From positions 1-14,708 of the forward strand of contig CAZYSS010000053.1 of the NCBI GenBank assembly GCA_964649845.1: a stretch of DNA of 14,708 nt, written 5' to 3'. Shown in pieces: positions 1-7,566 of this stretch. Position 1 is the stretch's first letter. Every line of letters starts with the position of its first letter. A program made the translations under genes and the position numbers. The notes under the pieces are model-generated. The model was not told the origin of the DNA, searched no databases, and saw only the letters and a program-made list of their open reading frames with translations. The stretch comes from RGIG3102 sp964649845. GTDB taxonomy: Bacteria; Bacillota; Clostridia; Oscillospirales; Ruminococcaceae.

Positions 1-1281
1 ATTTTCTGCATTTCTGCAGATGATATAGAAAAAACAAAGGTACGTGCAGACCTGGGTATTTCATATGATATGGATATTCTGCGACTGACAGATGAGTTCA
101 AAGCTATGGGCATTTCGGTAAACGGCGTGGTACTGACAAAGTACAACCATCAGCCTGCTGCAGACAATTTTATGACCAAGCTGGCCAATCTGGGTATCAG
201 AAGCTACAAGCACTATTCTATTCCAAACTACCCACGCGATGTAAAAACAATAGTAAGTGATGACGGCTACGGAAAAAATGACTTTGTGGAAACAACAAAG
301 CCTCTGGTGGTTATCACAGCGCCTGGCCCTGGCAGCGGCAAGCTGGCAGTGTGTCTGTCACAGGTTTACCACGAACACAAACGCGGCCGCTATGCAGGCT
401 ATGCAAAATTTGAAACATTCCCTGTGTGGAATCTGCCGCTGAAACATCCTGTAAATCTGGCATATGAAGCAGCCACAGCTGACCTGCTGGACGTGAATAT
501 GATTGACCCCTTCCATCTGGAGGCCTATGGCGAAACAACAGTAAACTGCAACCGTGACGTGGAAGCTTTCCCTATTGTAAAAACAATTCTGAAAAATATC
601 ACAGGTGATGAAAACTTTTACCGTTCACCTACTGATATGGGCGTAAATATGGTGGGCAATGCCATTGTGGATGATGAGGCCTGCAGATATGCATCCGGTC
701 AGGAAATCATATACAGATATTACACAGCCCTGTGTGACTACAAGCTGGGTAAGGTAAATGTAAATCAGGTGGAAAAACTGGAAAGTCTGATGAATCAGCT
801 GGGTCTTACCCCTGCAGTGGACCGCCCTTGTGTGGCACCTGCAAACCTGAAAGCACAGACCAGTGGCAGAGTGGCCACAGCATATGAACTGCAGGACGGC
901 ACAATAATCACAGGCAAGGCCAGTGATGTTATGAGTGCCACAAGTGCCGCAACCATAAACGCACTGAAACATCTGGCAGGCATCAACGATGCTATCCAGC
1001 TGATTCCTGCAAGCGTACTGATGCCTATCCTGGACCTGAAGAGAAATGTGCTAGGCAGCAAGGCCTCTGCTCTGAAGCTGGATGACGTGCTGCTGGCTTT
1101 GACTGTGGCAAGCAACACCAACCCTACTGTGGAACTGGCACTGGCACAGCTGCCAAAACTGCGCGGTGCAGACCTGCATTCATCCGTAATGCTGCGCACA
1201 GGTGACGCATCCACACTGAAAAAGCTGGGTATCAGAACAACCTGCAACGATATTTTCCCCGAAAACAGTATGTATTTCTAA
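1..1281 (+). CDS. DUF1846 domain-containing protein, 5'-truncated by the window edge
   Basis: The reading frame is open from base 1 and ends at TAA 1279-1281, giving 426 residues. The first in-window ATG (base 70) is internal, because the 23 codons before it encode the family-like stretch ISADDIEKTKVRADLGISYD. Full DUF1846 proteins are, from memory, about 490-500 residues, so roughly 70 N-terminal residues lie outside the window. A glycine-rich TAPGPGSGK segment at about residues 104-114 of the fragment resembles a nucleotide-binding loop, but it lacks the Ser/Thr that follows Lys in a true Walker A motif. No signal peptide or membrane segment is visible in the fragment, so a cytosolic protein is likely. 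The family is widespread in Firmicutes and Actinobacteria and its biochemical function is, to my knowledge, unassigned. The gene is followed closely by a terminator and converges on a small minus-strand gene. The family call is confident; no function can be given. Confidence 0.9.
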   Translation: MFCISADDIEKTKVRADLGISYDMDILRLTDEFKAMGISVNGVVLTKYNHQPAADNFMTKLANLGIRSYKHYSIPNYPRDVKTIVSDDGYGKNDFVETTKPLVVITAPGPGSGKLAVCLSQVYHEHKRGRYAGYAKFETFPVWNLPLKHPVNLAYEAATADLLDVNMIDPFHLEAYGETTVNCNRDVEAFPIVKTILKNITGDENFYRSPTDMGVNMVGNAIVDDEACRYASGQEIIYRYYTALCDYKLGKVNVNQVEKLESLMNQLGLTPAVDRPCVAPANLKAQTSGRVATAYELQDGTIITGKASDVMSATSAATINALKHLAGINDAIQLIPASVLMPILDLKRNVLGSKASALKLDDVLLALTVASNTNPTVELALAQLPKLRGADLHSSVMLRTGDASTLKKLGIRTTCNDIFPENSMYF

Positions 1282-1298
1282 AATATGATAATAAAATT

Positions 1299-1328
1299 AC
1301 AGGACATCTGCCGATGTCCTGTTTTTGT
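1299..1328 (+). terminator. Rho-independent terminator of the DUF1846 gene
   Basis: A perfect 9-bp stem, ACAGGACAT (1299-1307) with ATGTCCTGT (1314-1322), has a 6-base loop and is followed by TTTTGTTT. It starts 17 bases after the DUF1846 stop. On the minus strand the stem is followed by AATTTTAT, so it may also weakly stop transcription of the convergent small gene. Confidence 0.85.
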
Positions 1329-1333
1329 TTGTG

Positions 1334-1567
1334 TCAATCATCAGTTTCTCCATCAAGTATAACAGGAGGAAACAAATCATCCACTACCTGTTGTGTATAT
1401 GTAGAAAATTCTTTTCTCTTCTGCAATTCAAACTGAATTTCCAGAATGTTTTCACTGCCAAGCATTTCATCTATTTCTTCCAGTGTTTCCTGCAGGCTGG
1501 CAATAGTATCCACAACAGAATTTCTCAATATCATATACAGCTCTTTATATATATCAGCACGTGTCAT
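1334..1567 (-). CDS. Small hypothetical protein (77 aa), divergent from a ribbon-helix-helix gene
   Basis: I do not recognise this protein. The chosen start is ATG at 1565-1567, because GAGGTGG (1571-1577) sits four bases upstream as a ribosome binding site. A TTG four codons further upstream overlaps that site and is rejected. The product begins MTRADIYKELYMILRN, and residues 1-60 look mostly helical (TIASLQETLEEIDEMLG, LEIQFELQKRKEFSTYTQQV), possibly a coiled coil. The tail is acidic (LDGETDD). There is no signal peptide, membrane segment or obvious catalytic motif. The gene is divergent from the ribbon-helix-helix gene at 1680, and the two starts are 112 bases apart. Co-regulation by that protein is an inference. 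A role as a toxin, an adaptor or an unrelated small protein all remain open. Confidence 0.6.
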   Translation of the reverse strand: MTRADIYKELYMILRNSVVDTIASLQETLEEIDEMLGSENILEIQFELQKRKEFSTYTQQVVDDLFPPVILDGETDD

Positions 1568-1581
1568 AATCCACCTCAATT

Positions 1582-1619
1582 TTAAATATATTTTAGATAT
1601 ATTATGTATCTATATTTAA
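1582..1619. repeat. Nested inverted repeats in the divergent promoter region (candidate operator)
   Basis: Outer arms TTAAATATA (1582-1590) and TATATTTAA (1611-1619) are perfect 9-bp inverted repeats. Inside them, AGATA (1595-1599) and TATCT (1607-1611) form a second pair. The block lies between the ribosome binding site of the 77-residue gene and the probable promoter of the ribbon-helix-helix gene. Ribbon-helix-helix repressors commonly bind such symmetric sites in their own promoters, so an autoregulatory operator is plausible. The region is very AT-rich, which raises the chance of accidental symmetry. Confidence 0.4.
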
Positions 1620-1646
1620 CATTGTAGCATAATACAAACATAAAAT
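1616..1646 (+). promoter_or_regulatory. Weak candidate promoter for the ribbon-helix-helix gene
   Basis: TTAACA at 1616-1621 could serve as -35 and TAAAAT at 1641-1646 as -10. The 19-base spacer is long, and the region is AT-rich enough to offer several alternatives. The -35 overlaps the right arm of the inverted repeat, as expected for a repressible promoter. Confidence 0.25.
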
Positions 1647-1679
1647 AAATACAAAATATATTTATTTTGGAGTGATATT

Positions 1680-1847
1680 ATGGCAATAAAAAGTCTTTCA
1701 ATAAGAATAGATGAAGAACAGTTAAACAAATTACACGTTGTGGCAGATTATGAAGGCCGCTCTGCCAACAGTCAGATATTGATTCTGATACGCGATTGCA
1801 TAAAACAATACGAGGCTGAACACGGAAAAATTGAATTTGATAAGTAA
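1680..1847 (+). CDS. Ribbon-helix-helix (Arc/MetJ-type) DNA-binding protein, 55 aa
   Basis: The gene starts at ATG 1680 with GGAGTG (1669-1674) as ribosome binding site and ends at TAA 1845-1847. The product opens MAIKSLSIRIDEEQLNKLHV, giving the alternating beta-strand KSLSIRI expected to contact DNA. A first helix follows (DEEQLNKLHVVADYE), then the turn GRSANSQ, then a second helix (ILILIRDCIKQYEAEHG). This is the whole ribbon-helix-helix fold with almost no extra domain, as in Arc-like repressors and many antitoxins. It would act as a dimer on a symmetric site, and a suitable inverted repeat lies just upstream. The neighbour across the divergent promoter is a 77-residue unknown protein. 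The fold is well supported. Whether it is an antitoxin, an autoregulator or a regulator of something distant is unknown. Confidence 0.85.
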   Translation: MAIKSLSIRIDEEQLNKLHVVADYEGRSANSQILILIRDCIKQYEAEHGKIEFDK

Positions 1848-1848
1848 A

Positions 1849-1876
1849 AAAAGGCGTTGGAAATCCAACGCCTTTT
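1849..1876 (-). terminator. Bidirectional terminator ending the ATP synthase operon
   Basis: Perfect 13-bp arms AAAAGGCGTTGGA (1849-1861) and TCCAACGCCTTTT (1864-1876) meet at a tight loop, effectively AAAT. Read on the minus strand, the hairpin starts 5 bases after the atpC stop and continues into a run of seven T. Read on the plus strand, it follows the ribbon-helix-helix stop by one base and continues CCTTTTGTATTT. It therefore serves both convergent transcripts. Confidence 0.93.
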
Positions 1877-1880
1877 GTAT

Positions 1881-2282
1881 TTAATTTTCTGTTTTTACCT
1901 GCTGGCGGACAAGTTCACGTTTGATTCTGATTTTTGCGCGGATGATTTCTTTTTCATCCTTTGCATTTTTCAGTTCTTCCTTGTGCTGCTCCAGCTCTGC
2001 CAGCGAACGTTCAAGGTCTATATCCTCTTTCCATTCAAATCTGGCCGCAAGTACTGTTACAACGTTTTTTGTAACGTTTACAACACCACGGCTGCAGGCA
2101 GCATAGCGTTTTTCACCATCGATGGTCACTGTACATTTGCCTGTATCCAGGGCTGTAACTGTGTTTGCGTGGTTTGCCCACACAGACATATCCCCTGTGG
2201 CCGTGCGCAGTGTAATAGCTTCTGCAGGGCCTTCGTAATGGACACCGTAAGGTGAGAATATTTTAAGGTTGAATGTAGCCAT
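1881..2282 (-). CDS. atpC: F1 ATP synthase epsilon subunit
   Basis: This 133-residue product is the epsilon subunit of the F1 central stalk, which couples rotation to catalysis and can inhibit ATP hydrolysis. The N-terminal beta-sandwich begins MATFNLKIFSPYGVHYEG and includes the family-like stretch ATGDMSVWANHAN at about 28-40. The C-terminal half, from about residue 88 (DIDLERSLAELEQHK), is a charged helical hairpin. Length matches the family. It is the last gene of the operon. Its start lies 3 bases after the atpD stop, and its GGGGGA ribosome binding site lies within the end of atpD, so the two genes are probably translationally coupled. The operon terminator follows 5 bases after the stop. 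Confidence 0.97.
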   Translation of the reverse strand: MATFNLKIFSPYGVHYEGPAEAITLRTATGDMSVWANHANTVTALDTGKCTVTIDGEKRYAACSRGVVNVTKNVVTVLAARFEWKEDIDLERSLAELEQHKEELKNAKDEKEIIRAKIRIKRELVRQQVKTEN

Positions 2283-2285
2283 TGA

Positions 2286-3683
2286 CTATTCCCCCTTTTT
2301 GGCTCTTTCGATTACGTCCTCGATTGGGCCTGCAAACAGGAATGCTGATTCAGGCAGGTCATCGTGTTTGCCTTCCAGAATTTCTTTAAAGCTACGGATT
2401 GTGTCTGCAAGAGGTACATATTTACCTGTCATACCAGTAAACTGTTCAGCAACAGAGAATGGCTGGGACAGGAAACGCTGTATCTTTCTTGCGCGGTTAA
2501 CTGTAATCTTGTCTTCTTCTGACAGTTCGTCCATACCCATAATTGCGATGATATCCTGCAGTTCTTTATATCTCTGCAACATATTCTGCACACCACGGGC
2601 AACTGCATAATGTTCTTCGCCTACAATTGCAGGTGTGAGAACACGTGATGAAGAGTCAAGCGGGTCTACAGCAGGGTAGATACCCAGAGAAGCAATGCTT
2701 CTGGACAGTGTTGTTGTGGCGTCCAGATGGGCAAAGGTTGTGGCAGGAGCAGGGTCCGTCAGGTCATCGGCAGGCACATAAACAGCCTGGATGGATGTGA
2801 TGGAACCTTTCTTTGTGGATGTAATTCTTTCCTGCAGCGCGCCCATTTCTGTGGCAAGTGTAGGCTGGTAGCCTACAGCAGATGGCATACGGCCCAGCAG
2901 GGCTGAAACTTCACTGCCTGCCTGTGTGAAACGGAAAATATTGTCTATAAACAGCAGAACATCCTGATTTTCTTCATCACGGAAGTATTCTGCCATTGTC
3001 AGACCGGACAGGGCAACTCTCATACGTGCTCCAGGTGGTTCGTTCATCTGGCCGTATACAAGAGCAGTTTTGTTGATAACGCCGCTATCAATCATCTCAT
3101 TATAAAGGTCGTTGCCTTCACGTGTTCTTTCACCAACACCGGCAAATACTGAAATGCCGCCGTGTTCGTTGGCAACGTTGGAGATAAGTTCCTGGATAAG
3201 AACTGTTTTACCTACGCCTGCACCGCCGAAAAGGCCGATTTTACCACCCTTTGTATATGGGCAGATAAGGTCGATAACTTTGATACCTGTTTCCAGAATT
3301 TCAGCAGATGTGGCCTGTTCTTCGTATGATGGTGCCTTGGTGTGGATAGGCATTCTTTTTTCTGTCTGTGGCTGTGGCTTGTTGTCTACAGCTTCCCCCA
3401 GAACGTTGAAAATTCTGCCCAGTGTTTCCTGGCCAACAGGCACAGTGATTGTATTGCCTGTGTCCACAGCTTTTGCACCGCGCACCAGGCCGTCTGTAGA
3501 TGCCATGGCAATACATCTTACCACGTCATCACCCAGATGCTGTGCAACTTCAACAACCAGTTTTTTATCGCCGTTTTCTACTTCAATAGCATTGAGCAAG
3601 GCAGGCAGATGACCGTCTTCAAAACGTATGTCTATAACGGCACCCATAACCTGGATAACCTTGCCTGTATTTGACTGGCTCAT
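2286..3683 (-). CDS. atpD: F1 ATP synthase beta subunit (catalytic)
   Basis: This 465-residue product is the catalytic beta subunit, which makes ATP from ADP and phosphate in the membrane-attached F1 head. Visible elements in order: the N-terminal beta-barrel (about 1-80), Walker A GGAGVGKT at 153-160, the catalytic glutamate in GERTREG at 184-190 (E185, R186), and GQMNEPPGARMR at 211-222. Then come the Walker B strand LLFID ending at D247, the alpha/beta signature PAVDPLDSSS at 337-346, and the DELSEED loop at 385-391 that contacts gamma. All catalytic residues I can identify are intact. AAAGGAG (3691-3697) lies 7 bases before ATG. The stop is TAG, three bases before atpC. Confidence 0.99.
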   Translation of the reverse strand: MSQSNTGKVIQVMGAVIDIRFEDGHLPALLNAIEVENGDKKLVVEVAQHLGDDVVRCIAMASTDGLVRGAKAVDTGNTITVPVGQETLGRIFNVLGEAVDNKPQPQTEKRMPIHTKAPSYEEQATSAEILETGIKVIDLICPYTKGGKIGLFGGAGVGKTVLIQELISNVANEHGGISVFAGVGERTREGNDLYNEMIDSGVINKTALVYGQMNEPPGARMRVALSGLTMAEYFRDEENQDVLLFIDNIFRFTQAGSEVSALLGRMPSAVGYQPTLATEMGALQERITSTKKGSITSIQAVYVPADDLTDPAPATTFAHLDATTTLSRSIASLGIYPAVDPLDSSSRVLTPAIVGEEHYAVARGVQNMLQRYKELQDIIAIMGMDELSEEDKITVNRARKIQRFLSQPFSVAEQFTGMTGKYVPLADTIRSFKEILEGKHDDLPESAFLFAGPIEDVIERAKKGE

Positions 3684-3721
3684 TTGTTTTCTCCTTTGTA
3701 AATTGGTAAATTGAAAATTTA

Positions 3722-4573
3722 TCAGCCTTCACCGGCACCGGCAACAATCTCGGTAATTTCCTGTGTGATTGCAGCCTGACGGGCGCGGTTGTACTGAAGT
3801 GACAGATTGCTTACCATTTCCTGTGCATTTTTGGATGCAGAGTCCATAGCTGTGCGTCTGGCTGCCAGTTCGCTGGCCCAGCTTTCTGTCACGGCGCCGT
3901 AAACCATACCTGTAACATACTGTGGTACCACCATATCAAACAGTGTTTCCGGGTCCGGATCATACTCTGTTTTGACTTTGCGGTCATAGGTTTCAGGGTT
4001 AACGCTGATTATCGGCAGCAGCTGTACCATTTCAGAGCTCTGGGACAGCATAGATATAAATGTTGTATAACCGACAAAAACTTCGTCCACTATGCCTTTT
4101 TCAAACATATAGGTCATCATATCGCCGATGTCTGTGCAGTCTGAGGTTGTCAGATCTTCCACAAGGGCGAATGCGTCGGTAATAATTTCAATGTTTCTTC
4201 TTTTGCAAAATTCTACTGCTTTTTTCCCCACAGGGATTACGCACACATTTTTACCTGCTGAATGAGCGGTAAAAAGTTTGAACATATTGCTGTTGTAACC
4301 GCCTGCCAGACCTCTGTCACCGGCAATCAGCACATAGGCTGATTTTTTTACGGGACGTTTTACAAGGAATGGTGAGGAAAAGTCAACAGTGTAAGCCGCA
4401 ATATCGCTGAGAGTGTTATGCATGGCCATAAAATATGGTCTGGCATTTTCCATTCTGTCGCGGGCTTTTTTCAGTTTGGAAGAAGCAACAAGTTCCATGG
4501 CTTTGGTAATCTGCATAGTGCTTTCAACACTTTTTATACGCAGTTTGATGTCTTTCATTGAACCGCCTGCCAT
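3722..4573 (-). CDS. atpG: F1 ATP synthase gamma subunit
   Basis: This 283-residue product is the rotating central-stalk subunit. The N-terminal helix begins MAGGSMKDIKLRIKSVESTM and continues QITKAMELVASSKLKKA. The C-terminal helix carries SLQYNRARQAAITQEITEIV, the usual gamma signature. Together these form the coiled coil that turns inside the alpha/beta hexamer. The middle domain contains DRGLAGGYNSN, also typical. AAGGAAGG (around 4582-4589) precedes the ATG. An internal Met at residue 6 is a possible alternative start, but MAGG- is the common family beginning. It follows atpA by 21 bases and precedes atpD by 38. Confidence 0.98.
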   Translation of the reverse strand: MAGGSMKDIKLRIKSVESTMQITKAMELVASSKLKKARDRMENARPYFMAMHNTLSDIAAYTVDFSSPFLVKRPVKKSAYVLIAGDRGLAGGYNSNMFKLFTAHSAGKNVCVIPVGKKAVEFCKRRNIEIITDAFALVEDLTTSDCTDIGDMMTYMFEKGIVDEVFVGYTTFISMLSQSSEMVQLLPIISVNPETYDRKVKTEYDPDPETLFDMVVPQYVTGMVYGAVTESWASELAARRTAMDSASKNAQEMVSNLSLQYNRARQAAITQEITEIVAGAGEG

Positions 4574-4594
4574 AGTATTACACCTTCCTTTCTG

Positions 4595-6109
4595 TTATTT
4601 TGATGGTACGAATTTTGCTTTGAAATCTGTGATAGCCTGAATGACAGCCTGTTCTGTTTCAGCGGACAGTTCTTTTGTTTCATTGATGGCTGACAGGATT
4701 TCAGGGCGCTGTGTTTCTATAAAGTCAAACAGACCCCGTTCAAATTCCGCTATATTTTCAACTGCAATATCTTTCAGATAATCTTTTGTTACTGCATAGA
4801 TGATGATAACCTGCAGTGCTACAGGAACCGGTTTTGTCTGTGGCTGTTTGAGAACTTCCACAATACGTGCACCCTGTTCCAGACGTGCTTTTGTATCAGC
4901 ATCAAGGTCAGAACCGAACTGTGAGAAGCTTTTCAGTTCGATGTACTGTGAGTACAGCAGTTTCAGCTGACCTGCAACCTTTTTCATAGCTTTTATCTGT
5001 GCGGAACCGCCAACACGGCTAACAGAGATACCAGGGTTAACAGCAGGACGGATACCTGCGTTGAACAGTTCTGTTTCAAGGAACAGCTGGCCGTCTGTGA
5101 TGGATATAACGTTTGTAGGAATGTATGCAGAAACGTCGCCTGCCTGTGTTTCGATAATAGGCAGCGCTGTGATTGAACCGCCACCGAATTCAGGTGCTAC
5201 ACGGGCTGCACGTTCCAGCAGACGTGAATGCAGATAGAAAACGTCACCTGGGTAGGCTTCACGGCCAGGTGGACGACGGATAAGCAGAGAAAGTGCACGG
5301 TAAGCAACAGCATGCTTGGAAAGGTCGTCATAAACGATAAGCACGTCTTTGCCCTGGTCCATAAAATATTCTGCCATAGTAACACCGGAGTATGGTGCAA
5401 TGTACTGCAGAGGAGCAAGCTCGCTGGCTGTGGATGCAACAACAATTGTGTAGTCCATAGCCCCGGCTGCTGTAAGGGTTTCAACCAGCTGTGCAACTGT
5501 GGAAGCTTTCTGGCCGATGGCAACATAAATACAGATTACGTCCTGGCCTTTCTGGTTGATGATTGTATCTGTGGCGATAGTGGTTTTACCTGTCTGACGG
5601 TCGCCGATGATAAGCTCACGCTGTCCGCGTCCGATAGGAATCATACTGTCGATAGCTTTGATACCTGTCTGCAGTGGCACAGAAACAGATTTTCTTTCGA
5701 TGATACCGCGTGCAGGAGCTTCGATAGGGCGGTTTTCAACTGAATCGATAGGTCCTTTACCGTCAATAGGTGCGCCAAGGCTGTTTACAACACGGCCGAT
5801 AAGGTCATCGCCTACAGGAACAGAAACAACTCTGCCTGTACGTTTTACAAGGTCACCTTCTTTGATGCCGTCGTCTTTGCCCAGAATAACCAGTGATACA
5901 CTGTTTTCTTCCAGGTTCATAGCCATGCCGAATTCACCATCCGGGAACTGTACCAATTCGTTTGCCATACAGTTTTCAAGGCCATATGCTTTCGCAATAC
6001 CGTCCCCTACCTGTATAACGGTGCCTGTTTCGCTCTGCTCAATTTTATTGTCATAATTTTTGATTTGCTCTTTGATAATCTTGCTGATATCTTCAGGTCT
6101 GAGCTGCAT
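4595..6109 (-). CDS. atpA: F1 ATP synthase alpha subunit
   Basis: This 504-residue product is the regulatory, nucleotide-binding alpha subunit of the F1 hexamer. The N-terminal residues (MQLRPEDISKIIKEQIKNYD) match the segment that docks the delta subunit. The P-loop GDRQTGKT is at 169-176, and the Walker B region VLIVYDDLSKH is at about 256-266. The signature PAVNPGISVS is at 355-364, followed by R365 in SRVGGSAQ, the arginine that reaches the catalytic site of beta. The C-terminal helical domain is complete and length is normal. The ribosome binding site is modest (AGCAGGTG). The gene follows atpH by 58 bases. No anomaly seen. Confidence 0.99.
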   Translation of the reverse strand: MQLRPEDISKIIKEQIKNYDNKIEQSETGTVIQVGDGIAKAYGLENCMANELVQFPDGEFGMAMNLEENSVSLVILGKDDGIKEGDLVKRTGRVVSVPVGDDLIGRVVNSLGAPIDGKGPIDSVENRPIEAPARGIIERKSVSVPLQTGIKAIDSMIPIGRGQRELIIGDRQTGKTTIATDTIINQKGQDVICIYVAIGQKASTVAQLVETLTAAGAMDYTIVVASTASELAPLQYIAPYSGVTMAEYFMDQGKDVLIVYDDLSKHAVAYRALSLLIRRPPGREAYPGDVFYLHSRLLERAARVAPEFGGGSITALPIIETQAGDVSAYIPTNVISITDGQLFLETELFNAGIRPAVNPGISVSRVGGSAQIKAMKKVAGQLKLLYSQYIELKSFSQFGSDLDADTKARLEQGARIVEVLKQPQTKPVPVALQVIIIYAVTKDYLKDIAVENIAEFERGLFDFIETQRPEILSAINETKELSAETEQAVIQAITDFKAKFVPSK

Positions 6110-6167
6110 TGATACACCTGCTTTCTTTTAAAATTTCGGTATAAACCGATGGATATATTTGTACTTG

Positions 6168-6698
6168 TTAGCCTTTAAGCTGATTTTTCAACACTTCCAG
6201 CTTGCCTGCAATACTGTCATTGAACTGCATATCGCTGAACTGCAGGATAACGCCGCCAAGGCAGGACGGATCCACCTTGTTTGTCAGCACAATCTTTTTG
6301 CCTGTGATGGCCTGCAGCTTGTCAACCAGCTTTATCTTCAGCTCGTCGCTGAGAGGTATCGCTGTGGTAGCCACTGCTTTTTCTATATTGTTGTGCCTGT
6401 TGTACAGTTTTTCAAAATCCGCAAAGCTGGCTGTCATTTCTGCTGTGTCCTTGCGCTGTATCATAACTTTAATAAAGTTAAGCAAATGCGCATTTATTTT
6501 ACCGGAAAAAATGTTGTCTGTAAGAGTGATTTTTTCTTCCTTTGTCACTGTCGGTGCATTGAGCAGTTTGAGAAAATCTTTGTTCTGTGCAAAAATTTCC
6601 ATCAGCTGCTGTGACTGGGACAGCATTTCATCCATAATATTTTCTTCTATAGAAATTTCAAAAAGAGCGTCTGCGTAAGCAGATGAAATAATACTCAT
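6168..6698 (-). CDS. atpH: ATP synthase delta subunit (OSCP homologue)
   Basis: This 176-residue product links the top of F1 to the peripheral b stalk. The N-terminal helical domain (about 1-105) begins MSIISSAYADALFEIS and includes LLNFIKVMIQRKD at 72-84. The C-terminal domain has the family motif DPSCLGGVILQ at 143-153 and ends in a helix (DSIAGKLEVLKNQLKG). Length is typical. Its ATG overlaps the atpF stop by one base (TGATG on the coding strand at 6696-6700), a classic sign of translational coupling. Confidence 0.97.
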   Translation of the reverse strand: MSIISSAYADALFEISIEENIMDEMLSQSQQLMEIFAQNKDFLKLLNAPTVTKEEKITLTDNIFSGKINAHLLNFIKVMIQRKDTAEMTASFADFEKLYNRHNNIEKAVATTAIPLSDELKIKLVDKLQAITGKKIVLTNKVDPSCLGGVILQFSDMQFNDSIAGKLEVLKNQLKG

Positions 6699-7201
6699 CA
6701 GGCTTCACCCACATTCTCAATAAATTGGCTGATAAGCGCTTCATGGTCTTCAGCCTTGATTTCTCTCTGCACCATTTTACCTGCAATGGCTGTGGAAATA
6801 TCAGCGATTTCATCCCTGATTTCCTGATATGCTTTTTTGCGTTCCTGGGCAATCTGTGTTTCAGCTCTTCTTGTCATCATTGCCACCTGTTCATTTGCGG
6901 ACTCAATGATTTCTTTTTCTCTTTTCTGGGCTGTGATAGTAGCCTGTTTTATGATTTCGCCGGCTTCGTCACGTGCCTGGGCCATTTTGGCACTGTATTC
7001 TTTTTCAAGAACAGTAGCTTTCTCATTGGCTTCATTAGCTTCATCGTAAATTTTCCGAATTTCTGCTTCACGCTGGTCAAGAATATTGTTGATTGGCTTG
7101 AAGAGAAGTTTTTTCACAACACAATAAAGGAGAAACATGTTCACCCATGTAAAAATCACTGTCCACACATCGATGGTGAAAAATTCAAGATATTGATTCA
7201 C
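6698..7201 (-). CDS. atpF: ATP synthase Fo subunit b, GTG start
   Basis: This 167-residue product forms the peripheral stalk. The N-terminal membrane segment (about residues 8-30, IDVWTVIFTWVNMFLLYCVV) is followed by the family-typical KKLLFKPINNILDQREAEI. A long charged coiled coil runs from about 40 to 150. The start codon is GTG (7199-7201) with AGGAGG upstream. No ATG is close enough to restore the membrane segment, and the N-terminus aligns well with the family, so GTG is accepted. It ends in TGA overlapping the atpH ATG by one base and follows atpE by 50 bases. Confidence 0.96.
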   Translation of the reverse strand: MNQYLEFFTIDVWTVIFTWVNMFLLYCVVKKLLFKPINNILDQREAEIRKIYDEANEANEKATVLEKEYSAKMAQARDEAGEIIKQATITAQKREKEIIESANEQVAMMTRRAETQIAQERKKAYQEIRDEIADISTAIAGKMVQREIKAEDHEALISQFIENVGEA

Positions 7202-7251
7202 TTATTGTGTGCCTCCTTTCGCAGTCTGTCTGCTTTAATCAATACAGCTGC

Positions 7252-7506
7252 TTACAGCATACCAACCAGTGGGTTGGCAAACAGAAGGATAAGAGATACA
7301 ACCAGAGAGTAGATACCTGTTGTTTCTGCGATAGCACAACCAAGAATCATTGTGGACTGAATTTTACCCTGTGCTTCCGGCTGACGGCCGATAGCTGCAC
7401 AAGCCTGACCTACTGCATAGCCTTCACCGATACCAGGACCAAGACCTGCGATCATTGCAAGACCGATACCGATTGCTGATGCTGCTAAAACTATTGCTCT
7501 TTCCAT
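7252..7506 (-). CDS. atpE: ATP synthase Fo subunit c, two-carboxylate Na+-type rotor
   Basis: This 84-residue product forms the membrane rotor ring. Two membrane helices (about 3-27 and 50-79) flank the polar loop RQPEAQGK at 41-48. The ion-carrying glutamate is E61 in AIAETTGIYSL. E28 in GPGIGEGYAVG occupies the position of Q32 in the Na+ ring of Ilyobacter tartaricus. T62, T63 and Y66 match that ring's S66, T67 and Y70. From recalled family knowledge, a Glu/Glu pair with Ser/Thr after the second Glu marks Na+-coupled rotors such as that of Fusobacterium nucleatum. I infer Na+ coupling; the sequence alone does not prove it. GGAGG lies upstream of the ATG. It is 60 bases after atpB. Confidence 0.98.
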   Translation of the reverse strand: MERAIVLAASAIGIGLAMIAGLGPGIGEGYAVGQACAAIGRQPEAQGKIQSTMILGCAIAETTGIYSLVVSLILLFANPLVGML

Positions 7507-7566
7507 AAAATAAACCTCCGAATAAGTTTTGAATTTTTGATTTTTATTTTGTATTTTAATTTTTTA

